A program made the position numbers and the translations under genes. Below, piece after piece: positions 11,909 to 25,884 of a stretch of 64,000 bases of DNA (positions are counted from its first letter, which is position 1; every line of letters starts with the position of its first letter). Location: the NCBI RefSeq assembly GCF_010093535.1, contig NW_022985205.1:100161-164160 (forward strand), written 5' to 3'. The notes beneath the pieces are model-generated. The model had not been told where the DNA came from. It was given only the letters and a program-made list of their open reading frames with translations, and ran no database searches. Origin of the DNA: Lindgomyces ingoldianus. Lineage: Eukaryota; Ascomycota; Dothideomycetes; Pleosporales; Lindgomycetaceae.

Positions 11909-12126
11909 GTAGCATAATGCTTAGCAAATTAGTATTAGATAGGTAATAGACATATAATAATAATATTTAACTATAGCACGCCTAAATGCCACCACACTAA
12001 ACGCACGCCTAAGATTAATAACCGCACAGATAGCAATAAATAAAGGTCTTAATAATTAACAGGCTAGACATCTATACAGATCACTATCAGAACAGGCGCG
12101 CATGGCGTTGGGTATGGAGGACACTG
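11909..12126 (+). mobile_element. TGTAACA-type element interior, left part
   Basis: The segment leading to GGAGGACACTG is continuous with 25436 onward once the 12127-25430 insertion and one CACTG are removed. The joined sequence matches, inverted, the interior next to the LTR at 53444. It is less RIP-mutated than its surroundings near 12060-12126. Confidence 0.7.
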
Positions 12127-12745
12127 TGTTACGGCCAACAGTCAGACCGTAATAACCCAACTGGCTGTCCCACACAGCCCGAACGATGTCGGATGGAAGA
12201 CGCTTAGCCCCGCGCTAAGCGAATCACGTGACAGAACGGATGAGGAATGGCTTCAGCTTTTAGACAAAAGCCTCGCAGAGTGCACCGTCTAATAAGGACT
12301 AGAGCATTGCAGGTAATGCAGGTATTGCAGGTGGTCGCAGGCAATGCATGCAACACCTGCAACGCATGCAAACGCATGCAAACCTTATGTATATAGTTTT
12401 GCTTACAACTATAGTTAGAAGGCTGTGATTACTATTAAGTCTATTTACTACACCTCCTATCTAATAGACTAAGAAGCTGTAATACCTTTCTAAAAAGGAC
12501 ACTGCTGCCTTGTATATCTTGCACTATATATACCTCTATTCCTATCCCTACAGATTAGGTTTACTAGCTCCCTATACAGCTGCTAGGTTAAACCACAAGC
12601 CTGCCTACCTTACCTTCTCTTAACCTATACTCTGCGTAATAAACTGTACACTTAATTAAGCTAAGTCCTTCCCTTTTTGCTAACATACTAATATAGGCTA
12701 ACGTACTCTTAAAAACACTATTTTACTAGAGTAAGGATTATAACA
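12127..12745 (+). repeat. 5' LTR of the 619-bp-LTR Gypsy element
   Basis: Its partner at 24812-25430 has the same length. Near 12300-12380 it holds TGCAGG/GCATGCAAAC repeats of 9-10 bp. Its outer half is GC-rich while its inner half carries RIP changes; the 3' LTR shows the reverse. Confidence 0.93.
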
Positions 12746-12768
12746 GTAATCACTACCCCCTACAAAGT

Positions 12769-15700
12769 ATGGCTACTACCACCTCAGACATCAGCATAAT
12801 AGGTGCTTTAGCCGCTGGCACTAGCCTAACTCCTACAGCAACTAAGGAAGCATAAAACTAGCAAATACTTTATCTCTAAAACAAGCTTAAACAACTTAAA
12901 CAGCACCTCTAGCTACAGGCATAATAAGGGCCCTTAAACGTCTACTAGATCTAAGCCCTCTAGCTAGAAGTAGCAAACTTTAGAAACATTACTTAAGAAA
13001 AAACTAGTATTAAGTCTAAAAAGACCCTATGTTTAGCCCCTTCTAAAGCATTTAATAGCTCTGCTAAAGACCTAAAACCTTTCTTTACTAAATGCCACCT
13101 TTACATGTAATATAACAAAGGTGCCTTTAGAATAGACAAAGAAATAATCTTATAAATAGGCCTATACTTAGAAGGATTACCTGCTATTTAGTTTTAACCT
13201 TACGCTAATAACTAGATAAGCTATAAAGTAAATAGCAAACTTTTACTATTAGAAACACAGAAAGTCTTTAATAACATTAATTTATTTAAAGCAGCTCTAA
13301 CTATAATTTATAAGCTAGTTAATAAAGAAAAACAAGCAGTTAATAAAATAAACGCTCTCTAACAGGGCAACAGCTCTGTCTAATAATATGCAGCCTGCTT
13401 TAGAGAACTGCTAGCTATCTGTAGATAGACAGATAAAAAAGCTATAGAATAAATGTTCTATAAAGGGCTCTTAGAAACTATTAAGGATAAATTTACTTAT
13501 ATTAGAAAACCTAAGAACTTTAAAGATTATGTTAAAAAAGCACTTACCTATAACAAAAGACACACTAAATAACATAGTAAGAAAAAAAAAGGCTAGATAA
13601 CTAGAAAATCTAACTAGTTCTAGAAAAAGAAGGAAACTCTATAAGCTAACACTAAGCTTATAGACCTTAGTTACACTAAACACACGCGTAGCTTCTTTAA
13701 AAAAAAAGTTATACCCCTAGAAGTGTAAAGCTACCTTTAAATAAGAAATAAAAAAAATAGCTTAAAAAGAAAGCATGCCTTAACTATAGAAAAGTAGGCT
13801 ACTTTTGCTAGAAATGCCTAGACTCTAAACAACTAGAGAATAAAGATAGCAGATTAACTATAAAAGCAATGCATATAGAATAAGGCCTAACAGGACAAGA
13901 GATCCTAGACTAGCTAGATAAACACCTCTACTAGTAATGCAGAGATAATTACAAATCTAAAGAATACCTAATAGAGTACTAGGAAGTTAAGGTACAAGAC
14001 AGTAATAAAGCCTTTAGAGCACTAGAACAAGCTGCTACCTATAAGAGATAGTAAGGCTACACCTAAGCTGCAACATACGTTGTAAATGTTAAAAAAGGAA
14101 AAGAAAAGTTTCCTTTAGAACAACTAATAACAGGAATCTCTGCCTAGAAGCTTAGGTACTAATTTACTTACAGTAACTACTAGAAATGTAGCAATACTTA
14201 CAACACATAAAGCTGTAAGAAATTAATGTATAAGGTATATATTAATAATAACATAAAAACTTATAGCATACTAAAAAAAATTACTAAAACACATTATGTA
14301 GTTATAAATATAAATAAATAATAGAAAATGTTTTAAAAAATTCTTAACAAAGAAAAAGGTCTTAATTAGCAATGCACGCTACTGCTAACTCTAAATCTAT
14401 GTAAGGAACAAGCTAACACACCCCCCTCTGCGTTAGCTATTACTTAAAAGGACTTAGAAACTTAATAAGACAAGAGATACTATATTCTCTATAAAAGTAA
14501 GCAACATAATAAGTTCTAATGCACTTACTAAAGTTACCTATTACAAATAATAAGGACTAAGAAATACCCTAGATAGACATAGGTCTAACTAATACTAGTA
14601 CAAAACAACCTTAACAAATGCCTCTATACCTAGTACCTATGCAGTAATAAGTACTGCATTAAACACTAGTTAACTAAGCATAAGGCTGGCTAGTAGCTAC
14701 ACAGAACACAGGAAAACGCAACTAACATGCTAGCCAGCATAACATCTACCTGCGAAATGCCACACTGCCTCTATTGCAGGAACAGCGTAGACCACAAACA
14801 AGAATTATAGACAGAATGCAACAATAAAGCAGCATGCATGTTCTATTACTTTTAGTAGAGGGCACACTAACAAAATAATTAGATGCTATACTATTATAAA
14901 GTAGAAAATGCCTAATGTACTGTACTAGAATCTATAATACTAGGACATTAAAAATATAAGTTATAATTAGACTAAATTATAGAGTATAAAGAAGTAGCTA
15001 AGGCTGTTAAAGAAGATAACAGAATAGACTATAAAGAAACACCTTACAAACTCTACATTCTTATTGCAGTAGGATAAGGACTAGGCAGGAGCCTAACAAC
15101 TAAAATTACTCTACATTGCCTAGGCTAAGAATAGACAGGACTTGCCTTAATAGACAGTAGATGCACGTTTACAGTAATTAATTTAAAATAGGTTAACTAG
15201 AATAGCATACTATATTAAAAAAAGAAAAACCCCTTTAGAGTATCCTTAGCTAATGCTTTATTAATAGAATATAGCATAGGACAAATCTAACTTAAAACAG
15301 AAGAACTTATTACTAAAGCTAAAGAAATTAATAACTAGATATTTTTTAACATACTACTACTAGAAAACAAATACTAAGCAATATTAGGCTATAACTAGCT
15401 TTATAAGCATAACCTAATAATTAACTAGCAGACTATGTCTCTAACCTGCTAGGTTTACACAGAAGAAGCATAATTAGCATCTTGCAAAAATACAGACAAA
15501 ATTCCTTAACACAGAGGACTAAAGAGATTCCTTTGCTAGAAGCTAGAAGCTTAGGCTGTCTGCCTAATAAAAAAAGAACTAAAGGAAATCTCTTTTAAGA
15601 AATTTAAGAAAGAAAGAAACTTTAATTAAGTTAAAATTTATTAAATAACTTATAAAACAACTAAACTACTAGAAGAATACTAAAATTATAAAGACATGTT

Positions 15701-18349
15701 TAAAACCCTAGAAGATCTAAGAGAACTGCCACTACACTAACCCTAAGACCACACTATTAACTTTAAACTAAACCTATAACTAAAAACCTACAAACTACAG
15801 CCCCTAACAAAAGCTTAAAAAGACGCCTTATAAGAATACATAGACAGAATGCTAGCTTAAAGACACATAAGAGAAAGCAACAGTCTAGTAGCATTAGCAG
15901 TAGTTTTTGCAAAAAAAAAAATAGTAAAGTAAGAGTATGTTAAGACTACTAAACTCTAAATAATAACACTATAAAAGATTAGTATTCTTTACTAATTATT
16001 TAGAACATTATAAACTAGCTTAAAGGAACTAAGCACTTTATAAAGTTTAACATCTAGAATAAGTTTAACAAAATAAGGATTAAGAAAGGACATAAGTAGA
16101 TAACAGCTTTTTAGACCCTAAAAGGACTATATAAACTCCTTGTTATGCTATTTAGACTAACTAATGCTCTAGCAACCTTTTAACAGGTTATTAACTCTGC
16201 ACTTAACCCCTACTTAGACATATTTGTACTTATATACCTAGATAATGTTCTAATATACACTAAAAACAACTAAGTAGACTACATATTAAAGGTAAAACTT
16301 ATACTTAACTAACTTTAACAATATAAACTCTACCTACAACTAAAAAAATGCAAATTTAACATATAAAAAACTAAATATTTAAGGTTTATTATTAATAAAA
16401 AGAAGATAAAAATAGACCTTACTAAAGTAGATAAAGTACTTAACTAGCTAACACTAATAACTATAACAGAAATTAAAGGATTTCTAGGCCTTACAGGATA
16501 TGTATAAAGAATAATTAAAGACTACTCTAAAATAGCGCTCTCTCTTACTAACACTACCTTAAAGGAACAAGCAACTTAGAAATTCTAATAGACGCTAGAA
16601 ATAAAAGAAGCCTTTTAAGAACTAAAATAAATAATAATAAGCTACTCTATCTTTAGAATGTACAACCCTACGCTAAAAATAAAAGTGCACATAGACACTT
16701 CTTAATAGGCTAAAGAAGCAGCACTTTCCTAGAAACAAGAAAATAGTTAATAGCATCTAGTAGCCTACTACTTAGCAAAATTTGTGCTACTAAAACAAAA
16801 ATACACTATTCTTAATAAAGAACTAAAAGCTATAGTTAACACTTATAAAAATTAAGAAGTTAAGCTTTAAAGCCTTAGCTAATAATTTATAATCTACACT
16901 AACTATGTAAATCTTATTACTTTCCTTACTACTAAAAAACTCTTGCTAATGTATGTATAATAGGCTATAGAACTTGCTTAGTTTAATTTTATTATTAAAC
17001 ATGTAGCTAAAAGCAGCAACTAATAAGTAGATGCCTTAAGTAGACGCACTAATTACTTTAAAAAAAATAAAAAAAACTCTAAAGAATTTATAATTTTTAG
17101 AGAAACTTTAGAAAGACTAGTTAATAAAGAACTAAACTAAGAGAAACTACTATGTTCCTTTATAATAGTTAAACAAAGATAAAAAAATCTAATAAAAGAA
17201 TATTATAAAGCCCTTATGTTTAGACACCTAGAAATTAGATTACTACAGAAGAAAATTAAGACTGTTATACTCTAAAAGGTACCCTAATTAAAACATCTGT
17301 GCACTAAAGTCCTAAAGAAATGTAATACCTGTAATAAAAATAACTTATAACAACACAAGCTCTATAGATTACTTTAGCCTATAATAGCGCCTAGCTAACT
17401 ATAGATAATAATAACTATAGACTTTATAACTAGGCTACTACTTTTATATAAGCCTAGAATAGAAAGACTCTGCAACATAATTACTTAAGTTATAGACAAA
17501 ATTACTAAGTTTATTTATCTATAGCTATTAAAAAAAAGCATTATAGTAAAAGAATTTATGTTTAAACTAGAAAAAAATGTCTTTGCTACTTATAGCTACT
17601 CTAAGGTTATTATCTTTAATTATAATAAACTATTTACTAGTAAGTTCTAGACAGCCTCTATTAAGCATCTTAGAATTAGTTATAAACTCTTAACTGCTTA
17701 TTACCTGTAAACAGATAGATAAACAGAAAGAGTAAACATAGAGGTTAAAAAATTTCTACAGAAATATATCTTATATAAATAAATAGATTAGGTAAAATAG
17801 CTACTAATAGCATAATTTATTATTAATACTTTAGAATTAACTATAACTAAAGAAACCCTATATAAAGCTAATTTTAGATACCCCTTGCAATACAAGCTCT
17901 ATAGCTTACAACTAACTAACTCCCTAAAAGCTATAGATTGCACTACTAAACTTCTAGAATTACATTAGAAACTTACTAAAAAAGCCTAATTAGCCTAAGA
18001 AGCTATAGAAAAAGTAGTAAACTAAAAAAAAGAACCTGCACTAGAAATACACCTAAATAATTATGTGTATCTAGATATAAAGAACTTTAAAACACTAAGA
18101 CTTGCTAGGAAGTTAGCTAAGAAACGCATAGAACTATACTAAGTTATATAAACACGCTCTAGCATTTGCAAACTTAAGCTACTAAAGGAAATGTAAATAC
18201 ACTCTTAGTTCTATGTCTTTAAACTTAAACTTACGCCTAAAAGCATTCTACTTACAACTACTAGATAGAAAGAGGAGAAAAAAGAATATAAAGTAAAAAG
18301 AATTCTAAACTATAAAGAAAGTAAATATTTAGTAAAGTAGAAAAAATAG
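12769..18349 (+). pseudogene. Dead Gag-Pol of the 619-bp-LTR Gypsy element
   Basis: A Gag-like start (ATG at 12769, 24 nt after the LTR; MATTTSDISIIGALAAG) is followed within 30 codons by TAA. Around 13776-13818 a mutated zinc knuckle remains, its cysteines largely changed. Near 16140-16300 the reverse transcriptase YLDDVLIY box survives as YLDNVLIY, a GAT to AAT (Asp to Asn) change that removes a catalytic residue. Integrase-like sequence follows to about 18340. All frames are closed by TAA/TAG, never mainly TGA, as CpA-directed RIP predicts. The C-terminal part resumes after copy B at 24026. Confidence 0.85.
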
Positions 18350-18354
18350 CTTAC

Positions 18355-18672
18355 TGTCACGGTATCCTCCCCGGATCCCAGACATAACTGTATTAGACGC
18401 GTACTAGAGTATTATTAGTGCACGTCTAACACAAACACAACACAACACAGACATAAACTTAAGCATAAACTGCCTTAACACTAACTAAACTTAGAACAAG
18501 CTTAATTTATACCTAAAGCGCTTAGACTTTTAAGCTAAGTATTTAATTACTAATTTTTTTCTAAACCTTTTTATTCTTTACACAATGTCTTGTACTTACT
18601 ATAATACCTTATGTAGTAATTAAACTAGACCTTTATAAAGCTCTATAACTTTACTTATGCATAATTATAACA
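18355..18672 (+). repeat. 5' LTR of Gypsy copy B
   Basis: 318 bp. The outer end keeps GGTATCCTCCCCGGATCC; the inner end is reduced to ATAATTATAACA. Confidence 0.95.
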
Positions 18673-21600
18673 TTACATTATGTTAAAACTTTAGCTAAGA
18701 ATAGCCTCTAAATTTAATCTAATAAGCTTAGTACTTGTACAACTCTAAGCTATTAGAGTAAGCTAAAAAGCCTTTTAAAAAGCGCTTACTTTATAGAAAA
18801 GCTGCTACATTATAAGCTTTAAAGCTTTTTAAAAGGACTTTAAAGAACAGCTTTATGTTATTAAGTAGTCTATTTCTGCCTTAACTTTTATTATAGTAGT
18901 AGGAACTAAGAACTTACTAGCCTTAAAGCTTACCTAGAAGTCTAGAGATAGCTTAACTTTTTTTTACCTAACGCTGCTTATAACTTGTAACCTTTCTAAC
19001 CTAGTAATAAAATCTAACTAACTCTTTAATCCCCTGCTATTTAATAGAAAATAGAAAGACCTACCTTCCTTCTTACATAAGCTCTAATACAAACTTAAAG
19101 GAAATATAGACTAATTCCTTTCTAAACACTTTTAGTTACTATACACTTACTCTTAACTTAACTATAATATAACAGCCTTAATTAACTTACTAATAGATAA
19201 AAATATTATTAACTTAGATTAATTTATAGCATTTCTATAAGTAACTTATAGAGACCTAAATAAAAAGTTAACAGCCTTAAGTTGCCTAAACACTTTATAA
19301 TAAAAAAGAAAAAGCTTTACTTTACACTTTACTAAGTTCTGCTAACTTACATTTAATATAGGCTTAAATAAGATAGGTCTAATTACAGCCTTATATAACT
19401 CCCTCTTAACTAAACTATAACGCGCTATAGTAGAAGAACCCCTTCTAAATAACCTTAACACGTATGCGAACTTAATTGCTACCTATAATAATAACATAAG
19501 GTTCCTCCCTGTACAAGCCCTAATACGCCCCTAAACTAGCGCAGTTGCAAATAAGGACCCTAATATAATAGAAATTAATTTAAATTATGCTCTAGTTAGT
19601 TCTAAAAAGCGTAAAAATTATAAAAAAAAAAAGTTAATGCTTTAAGTATAGTAAGTATAGTTATATCTTCTAAAACTACTTTATTTCTCTTCCTTAAGTC
19701 TGCGCAAGTAGCGCTGCTAGCACTTATTAAAAATTTTTACTATTTTAATCTTATTTCTGTAAGGGCTTTAACTTATATTTAAGCTCTAATCCTTTTTACT
19801 ACTCTTAATGTAGCTACAGCTATAGCAGTAAAAGCCTATAAAAAGGCTTGTCCTAGGGCTAAGTTGCCCTTTAGGACTAATTTAACACTAGATCTTTGCT
19901 AACTTATAGGCTAAGTCTTTTACTAATAACTAGAAGTACTAAGTTAATATTCTTATATATTTATAATAAAAAACTATATTAGCTTTAATATAAGCTCTTA
20001 TTAACTTAGAAGTAAACAGCATAGGTTATATTAATAGAGAACTAGCGCGTAAACTAAATCTTTAATTAACACTACTTACCTAAATAATTTACCTAACTAG
20101 ATTTAATAAAAAACAACTTAAAAAAGGTTTTATCTTCTATACTATAACTGTTATAATTACCTACTAACACAATAAGGAGCAGATTAAGCTCTATGTAATA
20201 AACATAAGATGTTATAACCTAATTCTAGAACAACTATAGCTGTATTAGCATAAAGTTGCTTTTAATTACTAAAAGTAAGTCTTAAACTTTAACTCTTTCT
20301 AATGCTAAAATGTATGCTTACGCTTACACCTAAACAACACCTAAGTAGCACTTAATATAGAAGGTCTCTAGACCTACTTTTTAATAACCTAAAGAAAAAC
20401 TACCTAAGTAAGGCTAATAAGCTAGGCCTTTTACTAAGATAAGCTATGTAAAATAATTTAATAACTACTTAAACTTAAAAAAAAGAAAGCTTTTAAAGAA
20501 TTTTTACCTACTTAATTTAAACACAAACTAGGACTTAAACAGTAGATAGACATCTGCTACATAAGACCTGCCCTATTTATAACCCTAGCTTAATAACTAG
20601 ATTATAAAATCTACGCAGTTATAATTTCTAATATAGACTAAGCTCTAGCTTCTTAAAAACACACTAACTTAAGAATAATAGTTTCTTAAAACTACTATAA
20701 CTTGTTGCATGTTTTTTTCTAAGACAAGTCTAATAAGCTTTTAATATAATGTTTGTATAATTACTAGATAACCTTTAAGCCTAGTAAACAACCTAGTTAT
20801 AGGCTACTATATAAGATGTTACTAAATAAATTAAAAGTGCTCTAAAAATACTTTAATAAAAACTTAAAAAAAGGGTTTATTTAAGCTAGCTTTTTACTAG
20901 TAGTGTTACCTATACTATTTATAAAAAAACTTAGGGGTAGGCTTTAATTCTACATTAACTACTAAGGACTAAACACTATTACTATTAAAAACTAATACTT
21001 AATTCTTTTTTTATAGGAAACCCTAAGCTAACTAAGTAAAGTAAAGTATTTTATAAAGTTAGATATTATTGCTGCCTTTAATAAGCTAAGAATAGTAAAG
21101 GGTAATAAGTAGCTAATAGTGTTTTAGACTTAATATAGACTATTTAAGTACCTAGTAATGCCCTTTAGCTTAGCTAACGCGCCTAGTACTTTTTAACATT
21201 TTATAAATAACTTGCTTTAACCCTACCTAGATGTGTTCTGCACTATGTATATTAACAACATTCTAATCTATAGTAATAGCCTTTTAGAGCATAAACAGCA
21301 TGTACGCCTAGTGCTAAAGGCTATAGAAGAAGCAGGTCTATAACTTAACATAGATAAATGCAAGTTCTACTAATTAAAAGTTATGTATTTAGGATATGTA
21401 ATCTCTATAGATAGCATCTAAATAGACCTTGTTAAGGTTTAAACTGTGCTAGATTAGTAATACCTAAAGAATATAAAAAATGTTTAAGCCTTTATAAAAT
21501 TTACTAACTTTTACTAATAATTTATTAACAACTTTTTATAGTAAGTAAGCTTTATAATTGCACTTACTAAGAAAAAAATTTAATTTAACTTTAACTTAAA

Positions 21601-23702
21601 TTACTAATAGTTCTTTAACTAGCTAAAAAAAGCCTTTACTAAAGCCTTAATACTCTACTACTTTAACTTTAAACTACTAATACTTGTAAAAGCTAATGCT
21701 TTAGACTATGTAGTAGTAGGAGTTCTCTTCTAGACTAAGCTAGATAGGACTATTAGGCCTATTGCATATTTCTTAAAAAGAATAAGTCCTGCAGAAGGTA
21801 ATTATAAGATCTATAATAAGAAATTACTTGCTATAGTACACTACTTTAAATAATAGTAACCTAAACTAGAAGGTGCAGCGCATTTAATACAGGTTCTATT
21901 TAACTATAAGAACTTATAGTACTTTGCAACTATAAAATAACTTAGCTACTAATAAGCTTGTTAGTTTAAATACCTATTCTGTTTTAATTTTAAGATTACT
22001 TATTATCCTAGTTAAGACAAAAGAAAACTAGATGCCTTTATAAAGTAATCTTAAAACATCTCTGCTTAGGAAGAAGTGTAAAAGGTTTAATACTAAACTT
22101 TACTTTAACCTAAGCTATTTTTAGACCTTAACTTAAATAAAATAGATTAAATAATTAATTAAATTATTACTAATAAGTATCTAAATAATAAATTTATCTA
22201 AGAAACTTTAGACCTGCTCTAAAACAGCGCTAGTTAGTTAAAGAAGGTAACACTAGCTAACTATAAAAACTAAAATAGTAAGCTGTATTACTGTAACTAA
22301 CTTATAATCCTTAATTCTAATAAACTAAGAATTAAACTACTCTAAATTATACACAACTTGCCTATTAGAGAACACCTAGGCAGAGGAAAGACTCTTAACC
22401 TACTACAGAGAGAGTACTACTGGCTCTGCATGTTCTATACTATACGCTAATACATATTATGTTGCTATACTTGCTGTAAAGTAAAAGCCTCTTAAAAAAG
22501 GTATAATAGCCTACTTAAACTACTCCTAATCTTTAAATAAGCTTAGAAAGACATATTAATTAATTTTATTATAAACTTACCTTTATCTAAAGGGTATATA
22601 AATATTATAGTAGTTGTTAATTACTTAACTAAGTATTAACACTTAATACTATGTTTCTCTATAACTGCCTCTAATATAGCCTAGTTATTCTACTAATACG
22701 TATAAGTTTACTATAGCCTGCCTAACATAATTATATTAGACAGAGGTACGCAGTTTGTCTTAGCCTTCTAGAACAAACTCTATAAATAGCTCTAAATTAT
22801 CCTCTATCTATCTACAGCTTTTTACCTAGAGACTAACAGCTAGACTAAGAACATAAATGCTGTAATAAAATAAGTTCTATAAGTGTATATAAACTACTAG
22901 TAAGATAACTAGGTAAAATAGTTAGCTACAGCATAGTTTAAAGCTAATAACACAACATCTAAATTAACATAAGTATCCTTGTTCTTAGCAAACTATAGAT
23001 ACTACCTTTAAATAGGATTTAAACTACTTTTTAATACTCCCTAACTAACTTATTAATTTATATAAGTAATAAATGTAAATAGACTTATTAATAAGATCTA
23101 AAATATATCTAAATATGTTTATAAAAAGCTTACATAGGCTTAAGCTTTTTAACAAGAGTACATAAACTAATTCTAAACCCCTGCCCCTGCGTATGCAGCT
23201 AGCAAGAAGGTCTAGCTAGACGCTAGAAATATTTAAATAAACTAATAATTAAAGAAACTTAATTAGAAGAACCTTAGCCTTTTTATAGTAGCTTATATAG
23301 TCTTATTGTATGCTTACTAATTAATCCTACCTAACAGCATAAAGATACACCCTGTGTTCCACGTATTATTGCTGCGCTAAGCAGCCTCTAAATCTAACTA
23401 TCTACTTAGACAGCTAAACCTGCTACTTAAACTTATTATTATAAATAATAAACTAGAATACATTATAGAAGACATTAAATAGATCTAGTTTAATAAGAAA
23501 AAATGTATCTATAAATACCTTATAAAATAGACTAGATATAACAAACTGTTGTAGGAACCTGCAAAAGCTCTATAAAAGAACTCTACAGTAACTTAATTCT
23601 ACGCCTAATACCTATTTAAACTAAACCTGTACCCTAATAAAGACAATCTAATGCTAGAACTACTAATGTAAAGGATTTCCTTCCTAATAAGGGGGGGGGT
23701 AC
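18673..23702 (+). pseudogene. Dead Gag-Pol of Gypsy copy B with chromodomain
   Basis: Several Ty3/Gypsy landmarks remain legible despite stops. Reverse transcriptase PFSLANAPSTFQHF begins at 21161, followed by YINNILIYS where the active family has two aspartates; both Asp to Asn changes are G-to-A. An RNase H stretch lies near 21680-21840 and an integrase LDRGTQFV box near 22735. A C-terminal chromodomain at about 23450-23550 reads LEYIIEDI..CIYKYLIKW, which places the element among chromoviruses. A G-run (23691-23699) just before the 3' LTR is the polypurine tract. The element cannot encode a working polyprotein. Confidence 0.9.
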
Positions 23703-24020
23703 TGTCACAGTATCCTCCCTAGATCCTAGACATAACTATATTAGACGTGTACTAGAGTATTATTAGTGCACGTCTAACATAAACATAATATAACATAGAC
23801 ATAAACTTAAGCATAAACTGCCTTAACACTAACTAAACCTAAAATAAGCTTAATTTATACTTAAAGCGCTTAGACTTTTAAGCTAAGTATTTAATTACTA
23901 ATTTTCTTCTAAACCTTCCTATTCCTCACACAACGTCTTGTACCTACTATAATACCTCACGTAGTAATTAAACTAGACCTCTGTAAAGCTCTATAACCTT
24001 ACTCGTGCACAATCGTGACA
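23703..24020 (+). repeat. 3' LTR of Gypsy copy B
   Basis: 318 bp. The inner end is RIP-mutated (TGTCACAGTATCCTCCCTAG) while the outer end keeps CTCGTGCACAATCGTGACA. Confidence 0.95.
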
Positions 24021-24025
24021 CTTAC

Positions 24026-24811
24026 TAGTAAAAACACTTAGAAACTTATTAAGAGCTTATTAAACACTTCTTAGGCCTTTTATAAATACCTAAAATCCCT
24101 TCTAAATAAAACTACCCTAGAGAAAGCTCTCTAGACTAGAAAACACTATTATTAGTTAAAACTGCAGCAGCATTAGCTAGCTATAATATAGAAGGCCTGC
24201 AACCCTTTAACATAGGTTAAGGAGGAGGAAGACTAGCTGCTTTTGCCTCTAACACTTTAAGCTTATTTAGTAATAAGAGGTCTTTTTTTAGATACTTTAC
24301 TTTTTAATTTGCTAGAACTTTTAACTATTTTTAAACTTATTTCTACTAAGCTATAAAAGGCTAAAGACGCTTTAAAGACTTAGCCTATTCCTACATCTTT
24401 TTTTTTTCCCTTAACTCTCTCTTTTTAGCTGCTTTTAGCTCTTTAAGTAATTTTTTTTTTTTACGCTCTAAGCAATCTTAAGCTGTATTAGAAATAAAAG
24501 CATTATAGTAACTACTCTTTTGCACACACTTTACACACTTGTCTAATAATAAGGACATCACGTAGAAGGAACTATAGGACTAGTAAGGCCTATAAGGACG
24601 CATTTTTGTACAACAAAAAGGATTAAGATAAGTAATAGTATAAAGGCAATAGGCAACAGCAGAAGTACAAGAAACCTAATAAGGCATAGTTAAAAAAGGT
24701 TAATATTAGACTAGCTTTTATAGACAGAGACGCACTAGCTAAAAAGAAAATCTAACACTTGTAATAAGAGAAATGTAACAGCAAGGACGCTAACTAGGAG
24801 GGAAGCCTGCG
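24026..24811 (+). pseudogene. 3' remainder of the 619-bp-LTR Gypsy element
   Basis: It continues the host element after copy B. It is stop-filled, and a purine-rich AGGAGGGAAG near 24797 precedes the 3' LTR as a polypurine tract would. Confidence 0.7.
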
Positions 24812-25430
24812 TGTTACAGCTAATAGTTAGACTGTAATAACCTAACTAGCTGTCTTACACAGCCTAAACAATGTTAGATGGAAGACGCTTAGCCCCGCGC
24901 TAAGCAAATTACGTGACAGAATAGATAAGGAATAGCTTTAGCTTTTAGACAAAAGCCTTGCAGAGTGCACTGTCTAATAAGGACTAGAGCATTGCAGGTA
25001 ATGCAGGTATTGCAGGTAGTTGTAGGCAATGCATGCAACACCTGTAACGCATGCAAATGCATGTAAACCTTATGTATATAGTTTTGCTTATAACTATAGT
25101 TAGAAAGCTGTAATTACTATTAAGTCTATTTACTACACCTCCTATCTAATAGACTAAGAAGCCGTAATACCTTTCTAAAGAGGACACTACTGCCTTATAT
25201 ATCTTGCGCTATATATACCTCTATTCTTATCCTTATAGATTAGGTTTACTAGGTCCCTATATAGCTGCTGGGTTAAACCACAAGCCTGCCTACCTTACCT
25301 TCTCCCAACCTATACTCTGCGCGACAAACTGTACACTTGATTAAGCTAAGTCCTTCCCTTTCCGCTAACATACTAATATAGGCCGACGTACTCCCGAAAA
25401 CACCATTTCACCGGAGTAAGGATTGTAACA
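24812..25430 (+). repeat. 3' LTR of the 619-bp-LTR Gypsy element
   Basis: 619 bp, equal to the 5' LTR. Differences from it are transitions, and the preserved half is the outer (right) one. Confidence 0.93.
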
Positions 25431-25435
25431 CACTG

Positions 25436-25577
25436 CTGGCAGTGCGAAGGAATACTTAGCAAGGACACCTAGCTAAATTAGACCAGTTTCGTTTCAAGGA
25501 TGCAGAGGACATGACAGCAATACTTTGTACTATAACTACTACTAATAGGGACTATCAGTCTACAGAGGGGGGGGTAG
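25436..25577 (+). mobile_element. TGTAACA-type element interior, 3' part with polypurine tract
   Basis: It continues 11909-12126 and ends in GAGGGGGGGGTAG immediately before the LTR. A forward frame with one TAG runs through it and stops inside the first LTR bases; I cannot name its protein. Confidence 0.7.
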
Positions 25578-25884
25578 TGTAACAATTCTCATAAATTGTT
25601 CCATCTCAGGTCGCCCAGAACCTATCCGAAGGGTCTCCGTATCAGCTCCGACCCTGGCTCGACCCTAACTCAACTCTGCCCAGCCCTCTGCTGTTACTCT
25701 TATTCCCTTATGTATTTAGTCGCACCTTGCCCCTGTAGCTAGCTCAGTAGTTTTCTGATATCCTACGTACAAGGCCTATAGGTGTCATTAGTATTCCTAG
25801 GTCTCTGAGTCCCCACGCACTCCCATATGCCTCTGAGTGGATTCATACCGCATTCGGACCCATTGTCTTGCCTGCGCCGTTACA
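25578..25884 (+). repeat. 3' LTR, TGTAACA type, 307 bp, little RIP
   Basis: It runs from TGTAACAATTC to GCCGTTACA. The polypurine tract on its left makes it a 3' LTR of a plus-strand element. It retains many CpA and CpG sites. Confidence 0.85.

Larger units (their letters stand above)
18355..24020 (+). mobile_element. Ty3/Gypsy chromovirus copy B, complete, RIP-dead
   Basis: This 5,666-bp element has two 318-bp LTRs (TGTCAC..GTGACA) and exact CTTAC duplications (18350-18354 and 24021-24025). It is nested in the 619-bp-LTR element. It is the best reference copy of the family in the window. Confidence 0.95.
12127..25430 (+). mobile_element. Ty3/Gypsy element with 619-bp LTRs, split by copy B
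   Basis: It is bounded by TGTTAC..ATAACA and TGTTAC..GTAACA LTRs and flanked by exact CACTG duplications (12122-12126 and 25431-25435). Removing the nested copy B (18355-24020) and its CTTAC duplicate leaves about 7.6 kb. It sits inside a TGTAACA-type element. All coding capacity is lost to TAA/TAG stops. Confidence 0.92.

Noticed and set aside
11614..25884. One TGTAACA element with 11614 as 5' LTR and 25578 as 3' LTR
   Set aside because: The 11614 LTR has its own exact TAGTT duplication on both sides, so it is solo.
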